From Fibrobacter intestinalis (GTDB lineage Bacteria > Fibrobacterota > Fibrobacteria > Fibrobacterales > Fibrobacteraceae), in assembly GCF_900167415.1 (NCBI RefSeq), contig NZ_FUWU01000003.1, positions 52,613 through 116,612 of the forward strand: a stretch of 64,000 nucleotides of DNA, read 5' to 3'. The notes below the pieces were generated by a model. The model was not told the DNA's origin. It did not search any database and saw nothing but the letters and a program-made list of their open reading frames with translations. Shown here in pieces: positions 53,498 to 61,393 of this stretch. The translations under genes and the position numbers were made by a program. Every line of letters starts with the position of its first letter. The first letter of the stretch is position 1.

Positions 53498-54984
53498 TGC
53501 CTCATATCCAAGCTGTCCAGCGGAACAACCGTAAACGTCCCAACATCTTTCAGCCCGCTTTCAGGACCGACAATGCAGATTGCCATTTTTTTGGGGTCAA
53601 AGTATTTGGCAATCATCTGTTGGACCTGCTCTTTCGTCACGGCGTTGATTTCTTGAACATAGTCAATATAATGCGAATCCTTTTTGCCGAGCAAATCTCC
53701 TTGCGCAAAAAGAATGGACGTACTCGCCGGAGAATCGAACAGGCTTGGAAGTCCTTCAATCAGCGTTTTCTTGGCTTGTTCCAATTCCGCATCGGTCGGG
53801 CCTTCCTTTGCCAATTTTTCAATTTCCTTTTGAATCAAGTCTATCGCCAGAGCAGCACTTTCCACTTTCGTTTGCAGAGAAATAAATACCCGGCCTTGAT
53901 CGCGGTAAGAATTTTCAGCGTAACTGTGAATGCTATAAGCGAGTCCGTTGTCAGAGCGCACCGTCGCCATCAGGCGAGAGGAAAAACTGCCGTCTCCTAA
54001 AATAAAACTTGCCACTGCCGTCGGGTAATAATCGGGGTGTGGACGTTTCACAAAAGGCGCGCTCATCTGGATATTCGCTTGGGTTATATCCTTATCCACA
54101 AGGAAAATTCCCGTTTTTTGTGAAAGTTCCATCGGCGGAATTTTGGACGAGTCCGGTTTGTCAGATGGCCAGGATTCAAAATACCGTTTTAATTCCGTCA
54201 CCATGGAATCTCTGTTAAAATCCCCGGCGAGCGCAAAAACAATACGCCCCCGTTGAAAGCGTCCCTTGGAAAGAGCAACAAGGTCGTTGCGTTTGACATT
54301 CCGATATTCCTCGGCAGTGGCGGTCCATAAGCGAGGATTCGGTTTGTAATTCACTTTAGTGTCCAAAGCGGCGAGAATATCTTTAGGCGTATCATAGCGG
54401 TGTTCGTAACCGTTGATGGCATTCGCTTTTTGAATTTCAAGAGCGCTGCTGTCAAACGCGGGATGCAAAAAGACTTCTTTGGCGAGTTCCATAAGCTGCG
54501 GAAAATCTTTGGTCATACATTCCACGCTAATGGCACTGGTGAACGTGCCGACCGATCCCGCAAGAGACGCGGCGATAAATTCCAGCGAATCGTCCAAAAC
54601 TTGCGGAGAAAGTTTTTCGGAACCGCCTCGGCGAAACATGAAAGAAAGAAGCGCGTTGGCAGCTTTGTTTTGCAGACTGTCGGTGACGTGCGGTTCTTCA
54701 AAGAAAATGTTAAAGTGAATCAGAGGAAGACTTCTATTTTCAATGACGTAGCCCGTTACTTTTTCTGAAATTTGAACGCGGGAATCAGCAGGGAACGGAG
54801 CCGTATAAGCAAAAGGCGGAAAAACGATTTCCTTGTATGATTCCGGAATATCGCTTGCCGGAGTTTCCATTTTTTTAGCGACTTCGACGGTTTTGGTCGC
54901 GGGCTGTTGAATTTTAGCCGGCTGTTTTGTCCCCGAGCAAGCGGCAAGGAAACAAACAAACAACAAAAGGGAAAACAGTTTCAT
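53494..54984 (-). CDS. M16-family peptidase-like lipoprotein, probably non-catalytic subunit
   Basis: 496 residues. Lipobox LAAC at 13-16. The M16 fold is evident (YVIENRSLPLIHFNIFFEEP, the FVKRPHPDYYPTAVASFILGDGSFSSRLMATVR stretch in pieces, and DNGLAYSIHSYAENSYRDQG), but no HxxEH zinc motif appears after the first strand; the region reads QNKAANALLSFMFRRGG. It is probably the non-catalytic partner of the following M16 gene, as in two-subunit processing peptidases. It begins one base before the catalytic gene's stop. Confidence 0.85.
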   Translation of the reverse strand: MKLFSLLLFVCFLAACSGTKQPAKIQQPATKTVEVAKKMETPASDIPESYKEIVFPPFAYTAPFPADSRVQISEKVTGYVIENRSLPLIHFNIFFEEPHVTDSLQNKAANALLSFMFRRGGSEKLSPQVLDDSLEFIAASLAGSVGTFTSAISVECMTKDFPQLMELAKEVFLHPAFDSSALEIQKANAINGYEHRYDTPKDILAALDTKVNYKPNPRLWTATAEEYRNVKRNDLVALSKGRFQRGRIVFALAGDFNRDSMVTELKRYFESWPSDKPDSSKIPPMELSQKTGIFLVDKDITQANIQMSAPFVKRPHPDYYPTAVASFILGDGSFSSRLMATVRSDNGLAYSIHSYAENSYRDQGRVFISLQTKVESAALAIDLIQKEIEKLAKEGPTDAELEQAKKTLIEGLPSLFDSPASTSILFAQGDLLGKKDSHYIDYVQEINAVTKEQVQQMIAKYFDPKKMAICIVGPESGLKDVGTFTVVPLDSLDMRQ

Positions 54985-56442
54985 TTAACGTTCCTCGCCT
55001 TTCAATAAAAGTCCAATGGTCGCATTTTTGTGGCTGAATGTTTTTTGGGCGATATTCTGTACATTTTCCGGAGTCACTTTTCCAAGATTGTCCGGCCAGT
55101 TCAAAAGAATTTTATAGTCGCCGAACATTTCATACCAAGCGAGCTGCGTCGCCACATTTTCCATATCGAGAAAACTTTCGACAAGTCCCATCGTCGCACG
55201 ATTTTTAACCTTGGCGAGTTCTCGTTCGGAAACGGTTTCTGTTTTGAGTTTTTCAAGTTCTTCCCAAACAAAGGCTTCTACGGAATCGGGATTGGCATCG
55301 GGTTGCAGCAATACGCTAATCGAAAATTCCGAAACGATTTTATTTACAGAGTTCGCGGCGCGTGCAGAAACAGCCACTTTTTTCTCTTCCACCAATTTTT
55401 TATAGAGCCTTCCCGAGCGTCCATTCAGAACGCCTTCGGCGATATCGAGCGCATACAGGCTGCTGTCGCCGACGCCCGGAGTTTTAAAAATAAAATCCAT
55501 CCGGTTGGGAGCATCGGGGCGGTAAACCGTCAAACGTTTTTCTCCGGCAGGTTCCGGATCTCGAACGGTGATTGGAGCAAAAGCCTCCCCCGAAGGAATT
55601 TCTGCAAAATATTTTTGAACCAACGCCATTGCAGATGCCGTATCCAAATCACCCGCCAAAACGAGGATGGCATTTCTCGGCTTATAATATTTGCGATAGT
55701 GCTCCGCCGCCTGTTCACGCGTCAAATTCATAATGTCCGAGGGCCAGCCGATGGTAGGAATCCGGTAGGGGAACGCTTCGTAAGTCATGCCGTTCAACGT
55801 TTCAAAATATCTTCCCGAAGGGCGATCGTCATAGCGCATCCGCCTTTCTTCGCGCACCACATCGCGTTCCGAATAAAATTCCCGCAGAATCGCATTTTGC
55901 ATTCGGTCCGATTCTAAATACAGAAAAAGCTCCAGCCGGTTTTTGGGCAAAGTGACAAAATAAGCGGTCATCAAATCGGTTGTAAAAGCATTCAGTCCTG
56001 TTCCGCCAGCTTGCTGGTAAGCACTCCACAATTCCTCTTTCACCATGTATTGCCGTTCTTCTTCAACAAGCGAATCGTATTCGGCTCGGAATTTTTGAGC
56101 GTTCAAAGAATCCCCACGAACAGCGGCTTCGCGAGACAAAGACATCACAGAATCTTGCTTCACAAGGAGGATCGAATCTTTGTGAAAATCGGTGACGCCC
56201 ACTTTTTTTGTTCCTTTGAACAATTCGTGTTCCAGAATATGGGCAAGCCCGGAACTCCCCGGGATTTCGTTCACGGAACCGGTCACATAAAAGAGCCTGC
56301 AACTGACGGTCGGTGCCTGCGTATTCGGATACAAAAGGACGGTCAATCCGTTGTCAAGAACTTTTTTGTGGACAGGAAAGTCCAGCGCAAACAAGACGAC
56401 GGGCAAAAGAACAGCAGTAAAGAAAGAAATCAGACGCATCAT
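54985..56442 (-). CDS. M16-family zinc metalloprotease, catalytic subunit
   Basis: 485 residues. Signal peptide 1-20. The zinc motif is HILEH at residues 68-72, preceded by PGSSGLA and followed by ELFKGTK, with a downstream Glu expected from the SERDVVREERRMRYDDRPSG region. It cleaves short or unfolded peptides in the periplasm; the exact role is unknown. Paired with the next gene, which lacks the zinc motif, it should form an active/inactive heterodimer. The start follows the thioredoxin-like gene by one base. Confidence 0.9.
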   Translation of the reverse strand: MMRLISFFTAVLLPVVLFALDFPVHKKVLDNGLTVLLYPNTQAPTVSCRLFYVTGSVNEIPGSSGLAHILEHELFKGTKKVGVTDFHKDSILLVKQDSVMSLSREAAVRGDSLNAQKFRAEYDSLVEEERQYMVKEELWSAYQQAGGTGLNAFTTDLMTAYFVTLPKNRLELFLYLESDRMQNAILREFYSERDVVREERRMRYDDRPSGRYFETLNGMTYEAFPYRIPTIGWPSDIMNLTREQAAEHYRKYYKPRNAILVLAGDLDTASAMALVQKYFAEIPSGEAFAPITVRDPEPAGEKRLTVYRPDAPNRMDFIFKTPGVGDSSLYALDIAEGVLNGRSGRLYKKLVEEKKVAVSARAANSVNKIVSEFSISVLLQPDANPDSVEAFVWEELEKLKTETVSERELAKVKNRATMGLVESFLDMENVATQLAWYEMFGDYKILLNWPDNLGKVTPENVQNIAQKTFSHKNATIGLLLKGEER

Positions 56443-56443
56443 T

Positions 56444-57265
56444 TTAAATAAACAAGAAGGTGTTCAATTTGTTGCGGTATTCCCAGGTGAGCGGATCTTT
56501 GGGGCCTAGGGCGCTGAAAAGAACCAACATCGATTTTTGGGCAATGCCATCCCGGAACGCCGCATCGGAAAGGGTGAGTTGGAAAAGACCTTCCAGCGCC
56601 GACCGGTAATCTTTGCGCGCAGCGTCTTTGCAGGCGTTGCGAAATTTTTCTGCGGAACCTTCTACAGCGTCGGTTTTGGCTGCCTCCACCAAAAGATCCA
56701 TCAAATCCAGAAGCGATTTCGCTTGGGCATATTCATCGCTGGTTTCCGGAATTTTTTGCAGAATTTCCTTGGCAGATTCGGCGGCATCAAGTCCGAGTTC
56801 ACATTTCGCGAGCAGGATTTGCAGATGATCGTCCGCTTTTTTAGCGAGCTCCGCAAGAATCTGCGGTTTAGCAAGGGAAAAATTTCCTTCGGCAACAGCG
56901 TCTTCTATCGTTTGTCGGACACTCTCTTCTTCCGATACAAAAAATTTGGAAAGCCTTTTCTTCAATTCATCTTGAGGAACTCGGCCTTGGATGGCATCGG
57001 CGATTTCTCCTTTGGAAAGGACGACGACAAAAGGCAGACTCCGAATCTGGAAATAATCCATAAACGCCATATTGTCTGTTTCGTCCAGATTGACTTCGCC
57101 CAAAGAGAAATCCAGCTCATTGGCGAGGGTTTCCAGCATCTGGTTGTAAGAAGCGCATTCGGGGATTTGGGATGACGCGAAAGTCAGGACAACCGGGCGT
57201 TTTTCCGCCTCTGCTGAGATCTCGGTCTCAAAATTTTGCAATGTAACAGGGATTATTTTTGCCAT
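56444..57265 (-). CDS. Thioredoxin-like protein with TPR-like tail (CnoX/YbbN-type), no CxxC
   Basis: 273 residues. Residues 1-110 form a thioredoxin fold: VVLTFASSQIPECASYNQML replaces the usual W-C-x-x-C active site by SSQIPEC, then LGEVNLDETDNMAFMDYFQIRSLPFVVVLSKG keeps the cis-Pro (SLPF). Residues 125-270 are helical TPR-like repeats. This arrangement is that of YbbN/CnoX, a holdase that delivers clients to GroEL. With only one cysteine it cannot be a disulfide reductase. It starts the 14.5-kb minus-strand cluster, back-to-back with the zf-TFIIB gene. Confidence 0.82.
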   Translation of the reverse strand: MAKIIPVTLQNFETEISAEAEKRPVVLTFASSQIPECASYNQMLETLANELDFSLGEVNLDETDNMAFMDYFQIRSLPFVVVLSKGEIADAIQGRVPQDELKKRLSKFFVSEEESVRQTIEDAVAEGNFSLAKPQILAELAKKADDHLQILLAKCELGLDAAESAKEILQKIPETSDEYAQAKSLLDLMDLLVEAAKTDAVEGSAEKFRNACKDAARKDYRSALEGLFQLTLSDAAFRDGIAQKSMLVLFSALGPKDPLTWEYRNKLNTFLFI

Positions 57266-57294
57266 AGCTCAAAATTTACTATTTTCTAAAGACG

Positions 57295-57822
57295 ATGAGC
57301 AATTGCCCTTTCTGTAAATCCGAAACAAAAAAAGTCGAACTTTCTCGATTGGACTTGCGAATTTGCCCGCATTGCCTGGGAACGTTTTTCCCAAGCGATA
57401 AAACAATGGCTTTTCGCAGGGAAATCTACGACAAGACGCGAGTCCTTTGGCTTCAAAAGTTAGAAGAACGCCGAGCAGACTGGATTGAGCCAACAGAAAA
57501 TACCAGCTGCATTGACCACGGGGAAAAATTGGTGGACGGAAAATTGCCCGATTACGGCATCGCCGGGAAAGTCGCCACTTGCTGCAACATGTTTCAACTG
57601 CCCGCTTCGACCATGGCGACCCTTCTCCGTCGAATGGTCGCCTCTCCTTCGGATGGCCTGCTGCTTTCCAAAAAGCCAAAGCACCATTTTGCGTTCATCG
57701 TGCAGCTGGGCAAAATTGTCGATAAAATCTTCGGCACGGCCTCCCCGGAAGAAGATCCGTTTGAATCAATGCAATACGAAATGAAGTTCAAGGATATTTT
57801 TGAAACGTCTTCGGAGAACTGA
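57295..57822 (+). CDS. zf-TFIIB-type zinc-ribbon protein
   Basis: 175 residues. The N-terminus has CPFCKSETKKVELSRLDLRICPHC in pieces, that is two CxxC pairs 20 residues apart, with GTFFP after the second, as in zf-TFIIB proteins. The rest (about 60-170) is not recognised and contains CIDHGEKLVDGK, an ATCC pair and a KKPKHHF patch. It is cytoplasmic by appearance. The stop overlaps the next gene's ATG (TGATG), so it is coupled to the two paralogous membrane proteins. Function unknown. Confidence 0.75.
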   Translation: MSNCPFCKSETKKVELSRLDLRICPHCLGTFFPSDKTMAFRREIYDKTRVLWLQKLEERRADWIEPTENTSCIDHGEKLVDGKLPDYGIAGKVATCCNMFQLPASTMATLLRRMVASPSDGLLLSKKPKHHFAFIVQLGKIVDKIFGTASPEEDPFESMQYEMKFKDIFETSSEN

Positions 57823-58517
57823 TGGCGAAAAAACTCGCAATCCTTTCTGTTGCTATCATTTGCGCGTTCGTCGTTTTTGTGCTAGTTCCCAAGCGGGAGT
57901 TTTCCATTCCCATTTTTCCCCAGCCGAGCGCGGAACTGCCGATTGTCTATGACGACGTCTCGGACGGAGGTTCGTCTGCAGCAACCGTTCGACGGGTGGA
58001 TTCCGTTTTGGAATTTCAATGTACTTTGGGAAAGGACACATCGAAAGCGGCGTGGTGCGGCCTGATTTGGACGTTGGATTCCAAAAACTGGCTTCTGGTC
58101 GATTCTATCGTGATGGATGTTTTTTCAGAATCCGCTTCGGAACTCGTCATTAAAATTTGGACATTCGACCCCGATGTCACCCAAAAAGATTCACTGGCGA
58201 CATACCGTCTTCTTTTAAAAGAAATCGCATTGCGAAAAGGGGAAAATCACATCGCACTTCCTTTCTCGGAATTTTATGTTCCCGAATTTTGGTTTCAGCA
58301 AAATCAAGCGGACAAGGAACTGGTCCAACGGCATAAGGAGCACGTATCCCATTTTGAAATCACTCTCGGCTGGAATGTAGAACGAGGCAAGCCAATGCGT
58401 TTCCGATTTACAAAAATCGCCGCGAAAGGCGTGGGTTCTATGGAGCTTGCGATTTTCTTGTTGGTCTGCGTCGTCATCGTGGTCGCCGCTCTTGGTTTTT
58501 TGAAAAAGAAAAAGTGA
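57822..58517 (+). CDS. Bitopic/double-anchored membrane protein, paralog A of a tandem pair
   Basis: 231 residues, family not recognised. Membrane segments lie at about 4-22 and 207-226, with a Lys-rich end (LKKKK). Between them is a beta-rich domain. It is related to the following gene: VYDDVSDGGSSAA matches IYSDIREGGFSTA, VDSIVMDVFSESASELVIKIW matches MDSVVLRFRASSDVVLVLDV in part, and ALPFSEF matches RLPLSLL. The opening D-x-x-D-GGSS and alternating strands resemble jelly-roll carbohydrate-binding (CBM11/CIA30-like) domains, only by pattern. Translationally coupled to the zinc-ribbon gene and, by GTGA, to paralog B. Confidence 0.75.
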   Translation: MAKKLAILSVAIICAFVVFVLVPKREFSIPIFPQPSAELPIVYDDVSDGGSSAATVRRVDSVLEFQCTLGKDTSKAAWCGLIWTLDSKNWLLVDSIVMDVFSESASELVIKIWTFDPDVTQKDSLATYRLLLKEIALRKGENHIALPFSEFYVPEFWFQQNQADKELVQRHKEHVSHFEITLGWNVERGKPMRFRFTKIAAKGVGSMELAIFLLVCVVIVVAALGFLKKKK

Positions 58518-59269
58518 AAAAGCCCTTGTTAAAATTAACCCTCGCGTATGCGATTTGCGTAATCCTTATCGGATTGTTTTGGGGAGCGTTCGCGACCAAA
58601 CACATTGTGCTATGGCCGAAAAACGATTCGTTCGGCAAAGCCCGAATTTACAGCGACATCCGGGAAGGCGGATTTTCCACCGCAGAATTTTTTGAAAGCG
58701 ATAGCGCCCTTGCCGTGCGAATGACCCTGAACTCCGGCATTTATCATCCCCATGCAGGCGTGGAAATTCCTTTAGAATCCGGGCTGCGAGAATTGGCATT
58801 GGAAGGTATGGATTTTTCGAATATGGATTCCGTTGTGCTGCGCTTTCGAGCGAGTTCCGACGTTGTTCTTGTTTTAGATGTCGCCGACCCGCAGGTTTCC
58901 CGAGCTGGAGATCCCTTAACGTTGCGCCCTTTAAAAATGGATATTCCTGCGACCCGTTTTTATTCGGAAGTCCGCTTGCCGCTTTCCCTTTTGAAGCCGA
59001 GCAAAATTTGGTTTGACATCCACGGAATAGAACCGGATTCTTCCCTGTACATGAATCGCGTTGTCCAAGCCGCTGTCGAATCGGGTAAAGGAACCCTTCT
59101 CGGCTTCCCGACGGAGATTGAAATTTTGCAATGGGAATTTACAGGTAAGAACCGTTTTGTCATCCGGTTGAGCATCGGACTTTTGATTCTTTTTTCATAT
59201 CTATATATTGCGGGGGTAAAAAATCGATGGAAAAAAAATCCGACTCTGAAAAAAAAGAAGCTTCGTTAA
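58514..59269 (+). CDS. Double-anchored membrane protein, paralog B of a tandem pair
   Basis: 251 residues from a GTG start that overlaps the previous stop (GTGA). Membrane segments lie at about 8-27 and 216-235, with a basic C-terminus (KNPTLKKKKLR). The domain between them repeats the pattern of paralog A, with IYSDIREGGFSTAEFF, a central NMDSVVLRFRASSDVVLVLD and LPLSLLKPSKIWFDIHG. The two proteins could pair in the membrane and place their beta domains in the periplasm; this is inference. The 3' end overlaps the AI-2E gene by 43 bases. Not recognised as a named family. Confidence 0.75.
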   Translation: MKKPLLKLTLAYAICVILIGLFWGAFATKHIVLWPKNDSFGKARIYSDIREGGFSTAEFFESDSALAVRMTLNSGIYHPHAGVEIPLESGLRELALEGMDFSNMDSVVLRFRASSDVVLVLDVADPQVSRAGDPLTLRPLKMDIPATRFYSEVRLPLSLLKPSKIWFDIHGIEPDSSLYMNRVVQAAVESGKGTLLGFPTEIEILQWEFTGKNRFVIRLSIGLLILFSYLYIAGVKNRWKKNPTLKKKKLR

Positions 59270-60432
59270 ATACAAAAATCAAACTCAAGTACGTCACGAT
59301 ATTTCTTATCACGGTGTGCTTGTGCGCCCTGCTGTATTACTTGCGCAATGTTCTCGCACCTTTTGTCGGCGCATTTCTTATCGCCTACATTGTAAATCCC
59401 GTAGTTGATAAAATCGAAGAATGGACGCGTTTTCTCTTACGCCATCCGAAATTGCGGCGCATTCCAAAACGTTCTGCGCGCATTGTAGCGACAATTGCAA
59501 CGCTATGTCTGATGGCCGCTGTCGTTACGATTTTCTGCTTGATTTTCATTCCGCAAATCAGCGAAGAATTCAGCCGTTTTGGAAGCCTCATCAAAAAATT
59601 CATGTCGGATTCGGTCTGGATCCAGCAGGTGCTTGCGCTATTCCCGTCGGACTGGAGAAATTCCATGCACAATTTTACGGGGCAGCTGCAGCTGCTGGAA
59701 TCTTTGCAGGACATCAATTTCTGGGAAACCGTGCAGTCGATGATCGGGAAGCTGCTTCCGGGAGCGATGGGGGTTCTTTCGGGAACGGCCTCGGTCGTTT
59801 TGACTTTGGTAAGCATTGTATTCATCATTATGTACACCACGTTCTTGATGATGGATATGCCCAAAATCCGTCGAAAAATCCGTTTGCTCGTACCGCTTGA
59901 CGACTTGAGCAAACCCGATCTTTTGCGCAAAACAAATCGGTTGATGAAAGCGTATTTCCGTAGCCAAAGCCTGGTCGCCATGATTGTCGGAATCCTTTAC
60001 GCCATCGCCTTTGGCGTTCTCGGTTTTCCGATGGGCGTCGTCTTTGGACTCTTCATCGGGCTTTTGAACATGGTCCCCTACCTTCAAGTGGCCAGTATGC
60101 CGATTGCGTTTTTCTTGGGAATTATGTACTCTTTTGACACGGGCATCCCCTTTTGGCAAGTGCTGTTAATTATTGCGGCTATTTACCTTGTAATTCAGGT
60201 TGTCGAAGACATGTTCATCATTCCCAAAATCGTAGGAACCGAGATGAATTTGCCTCCAGTCCTCATCCTTCTTTCCATCTCTGTCTGGGGAAAACTCTTG
60301 GGATTTATAGGGCTGGTGTGCGCCATTCCGTTCACTTGTATCGTCATCGCTATATTTCAAGAATACGTCGAACATCGGATTTTTCCGAGGCGGCGCGATA
60401 AATCTTGGGAAGAGCAAAACGAAAAAACCTAG
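59227..60432 (+). CDS. AI-2E-family transporter (TqsA/PerM-like)
   Basis: 401 residues with about eight membrane segments. Family features: YVTIFLITVCLCALLYYLRNVLAPFVGAF in pieces, IAYIVNPVVDKIEEW, a hydrophilic middle with SEEFSRFGSLIKKF, and the closing half MGVVFGLFIGLLNMVPYLQV, the QVVEDMFIIPKIVGTEMNLPPVLILLSISVWG stretch in pieces and GLVCAIPFTC. Members export AI-2 or act as Na+/H+ antiporters; the substrate here is not known. It overlaps paralog B by 43 bases, so the four plus-strand genes form one unit. Confidence 0.88.
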   Translation: MEKKSDSEKKEASLNTKIKLKYVTIFLITVCLCALLYYLRNVLAPFVGAFLIAYIVNPVVDKIEEWTRFLLRHPKLRRIPKRSARIVATIATLCLMAAVVTIFCLIFIPQISEEFSRFGSLIKKFMSDSVWIQQVLALFPSDWRNSMHNFTGQLQLLESLQDINFWETVQSMIGKLLPGAMGVLSGTASVVLTLVSIVFIIMYTTFLMMDMPKIRRKIRLLVPLDDLSKPDLLRKTNRLMKAYFRSQSLVAMIVGILYAIAFGVLGFPMGVVFGLFIGLLNMVPYLQVASMPIAFFLGIMYSFDTGIPFWQVLLIIAAIYLVIQVVEDMFIIPKIVGTEMNLPPVLILLSISVWGKLLGFIGLVCAIPFTCIVIAIFQEYVEHRIFPRRRDKSWEEQNEKT

Positions 60433-60470
60433 AAAAATAACGATTCTTTTGAGTTTTTTGCGAAAATCTC

Positions 60471-60499
60471 TTGATTTGTTGCAAACAAAAAATTATAAT
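60471..60499 (+). promoter_or_regulatory. Sigma-70-type promoter of HU
   Basis: TTGATT (60471-60476), 17-base spacer, TATAAT (60494-60499), then AGCTGT. The HU ATG is at 60541 behind an AAGGAGA ribosome site. Exactly 6 bases after the -10 lies a three-codon frame ATG GAA TTC TAA (60506-60517). Confidence 0.8.
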
Positions 60500-60539
60500 A
60501 GCTGTATGGAATTCTAAAATCAATTAAGGAGAAAAATCC

Positions 60540-60836
60540 ATGAACAAGCAAGATCTTGTTGAATATGTTCAGAAAGCCGCTAACATTGAAACGAAAGTTG
60601 CTGCGACAGCGGCCGTGAACGCCGTTCTCGAAGGCATCTCTGAAGGCATCAAGAAGGGCGGCCCGGTGCAGCTCATCGGCTTCGGAACCTTCAGCGTGAA
60701 GGAACGCGGTGCCCGCACTGGTCGCAATCCGCTGACCGGCGAAACAATCAAAATCAAAGCGACGAAGGTTGTTTCTTTCAAGGTCGGTTCGGAACTCAAG
60801 GCTACCGCCAAGAAGGCCAAGGTCGCCAAGAAGTAA
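60540..60836 (+). CDS. hup: HU-family DNA-binding protein
   Basis: 98 residues, starting MNKQDLVEYVQKAANI. The HU signature is GTFSVKERGARTGRNPLTGE, with the DNA-binding arm from FGTF to GETIKIKATKVVSFKVG. It ends in a Lys/Ala-rich tail (ATAKKAKVAKK), short compared with eukaryote-like tails of some HU proteins. HU bends and coats DNA. A strong promoter and AAGGAGA site precede it and a terminator follows, fitting high expression, as do its G/C-ending codons (AAG, GGC, CTC). The reading frame start is the ATG at the end of the CCATGAAC stretch. Confidence 0.97.
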   Translation: MNKQDLVEYVQKAANIETKVAATAAVNAVLEGISEGIKKGGPVQLIGFGTFSVKERGARTGRNPLTGETIKIKATKVVSFKVGSELKATAKKAKVAKK

Positions 60837-60857
60837 TTCTATAACAACTTTTTAAAA

Positions 60858-60896
60858 GGACTCGTTTTGGAACAACTCCGAAGCGAGCCTTTTTTA
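60858..60896 (+). terminator. Rho-independent terminator after HU
   Basis: CTCGTTTTGGA and TCCGAAGCGAG form an 11-pair stem (with G-T pairs) around ACAAC, extended by GG/CC across a bulged A, followed by TTTTTTATTT. It starts 22 bases after the HU stop. Confidence 0.88.
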
Positions 60897-61037
60897 TTTA
60901 GGGGGTATATATAAAATCCACCCGATTTGCTTGGCTAGGGGTTAATGCCCTTCGGCAGGTTCAGGGACCGGTTGGAAGTTGGGAGTCGGGAGTCGGAACT
61001 GATAACCGAGAACTGAAAACTAAGTTCCCCTTGGTGG
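60895..61037. repeat. Dispersed intergenic element, copy A
   Basis: Three blocks in order match copy B at 63635-63823: an AT-rich TATATA-AAAATCC block ending CCCGATTTGCTTGG (60895-60934), TGCCCTTCGGCAGGTTCAGG (60946-60970) and GTCGGAACTGATAACCGAG (60991-61010). The gap 60837-61151 holds the HU terminator, this element and the upstream region of the small lipoprotein gene, and nothing coding. Confidence 0.7.
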
Positions 61038-61139
61038 AAGATTGTCCATAATTCCCTTTTTTATTTATCGGAACAAATAATTCACGCATTGATGGGCCGA
61101 AATTTGACAAGTGCCATTTTCTTTTCCAGCAAAAAAATC

Positions 61140-61145
61140 TATAAT
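61140..61145 (+). promoter_or_regulatory. -10 box of a likely leaderless promoter
   Basis: TATAAT followed by AGCAGC and then the ATG at 61152; nearly identical to the sequence before the gene at 10077. TTGACA at 61104 is 30 bases upstream, too far for a normal -35. No ribosome site lies before the ATG. Confidence 0.55.
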
Positions 61146-61151
61146 AGCAGC

Positions 61152-61337
61152 ATGAAAAAGAAATTATTCTGCGCTTTGTCTTTGATGATGCTGCTCTGGG
61201 CAGCAACATTCACCGCTTGCAGCAGCTCTAGTTCATCAAGCGATTCGTCCACCACGGATGAATGTATGGAAAACCCGTCCTCTCCGAATTGCGTTACCGA
61301 CGAGGACGATTCAACTCCGGATGAGGAATCGCTTTAA
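61152..61337 (+). CDS. Very small Ser/Asp-rich lipoprotein
   Basis: 61 residues. A signal peptide (KKKLFCALSLMMLLWAATF) ends in the lipobox FTAC, followed by a run of about nine serines and an acidic stretch with two cysteines (ECMENPSSPNC). Not recognised; such short Ser-rich lipoprotein pieces are common in Fibrobacter-like genomes as separate genes or N-termini of larger surface proteins. TATAAT stands 6 bases before the ATG. The oadA-type gene starts 56 bases after its stop. Real but of unknown role. Confidence 0.65.
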   Translation: MKKKLFCALSLMMLLWAATFTACSSSSSSSDSSTTDECMENPSSPNCVTDEDDSTPDEESL

Positions 61338-61376
61338 CATGGATTTTTCGCAATTAAAATAATGGACACTTAGACA

Positions 61377-61393
61377 GGGAGAAGGATTCTCCC
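61377..61393 (+). promoter_or_regulatory. Hairpin covering the ribosome site of the carboxyltransferase gene
   Basis: GGGAGAA - GGA - TTCTCCC, a 7-pair stem with 3-base loop, directly abuts the ATG at 61394 and contains the AAGGA ribosome site. A second in-frame ATG with its own GGGAA site lies at 61406. Such a hairpin could control access of ribosomes to the first start. Confidence 0.5.
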
